Under the pieces are notes generated by a model that had not been told where the DNA came from, made no database searches, and saw only the letters and a list, made by a program, of their open reading frames with translations. A stretch of DNA of 21,786 bases from JBBDKV01 sp040879165 (lineage in GTDB: Bacteria; Patescibacteriota; Microgenomatia; UBA1400; PJMF01): the NCBI GenBank assembly GCA_040879165.1, contig JBBDKV010000019.1, positions 1 to 21,786 of the forward strand, read 5' to 3'. This document shows positions 21,026 through 21,786 of this stretch, in pieces. The number at the start of each line of letters is the position of its first letter. Positions within the stretch are counted from its first letter, which is position 1. Made by a program: the position numbers and the translations under genes.

Positions 21026-21786
21026 ATGAGTAACTCACCTGCCCACTTAGCTCCCGCTATTTCTACAGATCATCCTGTTGCCTATTTTTGTGCTGAATTT
21101 GGTTTTGACCCCAATTTACCAATCTATGCTGGTGGCTTAGGAATTCTAGCTGGCGACACAATCAAGCAAGCTGCAGACGAAGCGTACCCATTCGTAGGTG
21201 TCACGCTTCTCTACCGCGGCTATAGCATGCGACAAGGTGTCGACAAGCACGGTGACCAATATGAAGAAGACTGGCACTTTGACCCTCTCTCGCAAGGACT
21301 TGAACACGTCTATGTTGACGACATGCCATTGTTTATTAAAGTGCATCTCACTCAGGTTGACGTCTGGTTACGCTGTTGGAAAAAGACCTTCGCCAACGGC
21401 ATCACACTCTACTTTCTCGATTCTGAAACTGACCAAAATCAATTATCAGAACGCAGCATCACTCAGGTTTTGTATTCTGGAACACACGAACAACAACTAA
21501 AGCAACAACTGGTTTTGGGGATTGGTGGAATTAAATTGCTAACTGCACTTGGTATCCAACCCGCCGTGTACCACCTAAACGAAGGTCGGCCAGCATTTTT
21601 ACACTGGCAACTGATTCGCCAATTGATGGACATTCATGTCATTGACTACCACTCGGCTCGACAGTTAGCTATACAAAAAACTGTCTATACCAACCATACA
21701 CTGGTTGCTGCAGGCAATCAGGCGTACTCCATGGATTTACTACGAGTGCTCGCTGGCTACTATGCTGAAAAAATGAAAATAAGATC
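21026..21786 (+). CDS. Alpha-glucan phosphorylase, short N-terminal form (3' end cut by window)
   Basis: Starts at ATG 21026 and stays open to the right edge (253 codons visible). It is a GT35-type phosphorylase that releases glucose-1-phosphate from alpha-1,4-glucans. Visible marks are VAYFCAEFGFDPNLPIYAGG (about 19-38) followed by GILAGDTIKQAADEA, then LLYRGYSMRQGVD, the HLNEGRPAFLHWQLI stretch near residue 180, and YTNHTLVAAGN. The pyridoxal-phosphate Lys and the rest of the catalytic domain lie beyond the window. The protein starts only about 18 residues before the first conserved strand, so it lacks the roughly 90-residue N-terminal domain of many bacterial homologues. Confidence 0.92.
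   Translation, partial: MSNSPAHLAPAISTDHPVAYFCAEFGFDPNLPIYAGGLGILAGDTIKQAADEAYPFVGVTLLYRGYSMRQGVDKHGDQYEEDWHFDPLSQGLEHVYVDDMPLFIKVHLTQVDVWLRCWKKTFANGITLYFLDSETDQNQLSERSITQVLYSGTHEQQLKQQLVLGIGGIKLLTALGIQPAVYHLNEGRPAFLHWQLIRQLMDIHVIDYHSARQLAIQKTVYTNHTLVAAGNQAYSMDLLRVLAGYYAEKMKIR

Noticed and set aside
1..21786. Alternative genetic code with TGA as Gly, known in some CPR groups.
   Set aside because: TGA ends several genes at the expected family length (rmlD-like, trmD, ybeY) and no conserved gene has an in-frame TGA.

Overview
The window looks like a chromosomal segment of a small-genome bacterium, most likely a Candidate Phyla Radiation (Patescibacteria) member close to Microgenomates. This is an inference from four things: very tight gene packing (no gene-free stretch above about 100 bases), a run of polytopic sugar-transfer membrane proteins, reduced versions of housekeeping proteins (DnaX without zinc cysteines, short YbeY and TrmD), and many starts that look leaderless. 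TGA behaves as a stop (for example it ends ybeY), so the standard bacterial code applies. I see no tRNA, rRNA, CRISPR array, IS element or phage gene.

Left block, minus strand, 1-7584: seven genes read right to left in a probable operon for a lipid-linked surface glycan. In order they are a PTPS-related polytopic membrane protein, a Wzx-type flippase, a WaaE-like family 2 glycosyltransferase, a PMT/ArnT-like GT-C protein, an unassigned polytopic protein with a GEEISWGQR motif, a WbbL-like family 2 glycosyltransferase, and the start of another family 2 glycosyltransferase cut by the window edge.

Middle block, plus strand, 7671-13506, divergent from the first: a third large GT-C-like membrane protein, a LytR-CpsA-Psr (LCP) glycan transferase, a 76-residue membrane-anchored protein, then rmlB and divergent rmlC-like and rmlD-like genes for a dTDP-6-deoxyhexose. 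With the left block this makes a plausible pathway: activated sugar, transfer to a lipid carrier, flipping, further modification from lipid-linked sugars on the outer face, and attachment to the envelope by LCP. No rmlA and no recognisable polymerase or ligase lies in the window.

Right block, 13576-21786: trmD alone on the minus strand, then plus-strand genes. These are a membrane-anchored exodomain protein, two unknown soluble proteins, ybeY, dnaX, ybaB, rdgB, an M29 aminopeptidase, and the 5' part of a short-form alpha-glucan phosphorylase.

The most striking sequence-level pattern is regulatory. At seven clear starts (and one weaker one) a -10-like hexamer lies 6-7 bases before the start codon, which predicts leaderless mRNAs. 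Some inner genes of apparent operons (rmlC-like and rmlD-like) instead carry Shine-Dalgarno sequences. In two cases the TATAAT hexamer also contains the stop codon of the upstream gene.
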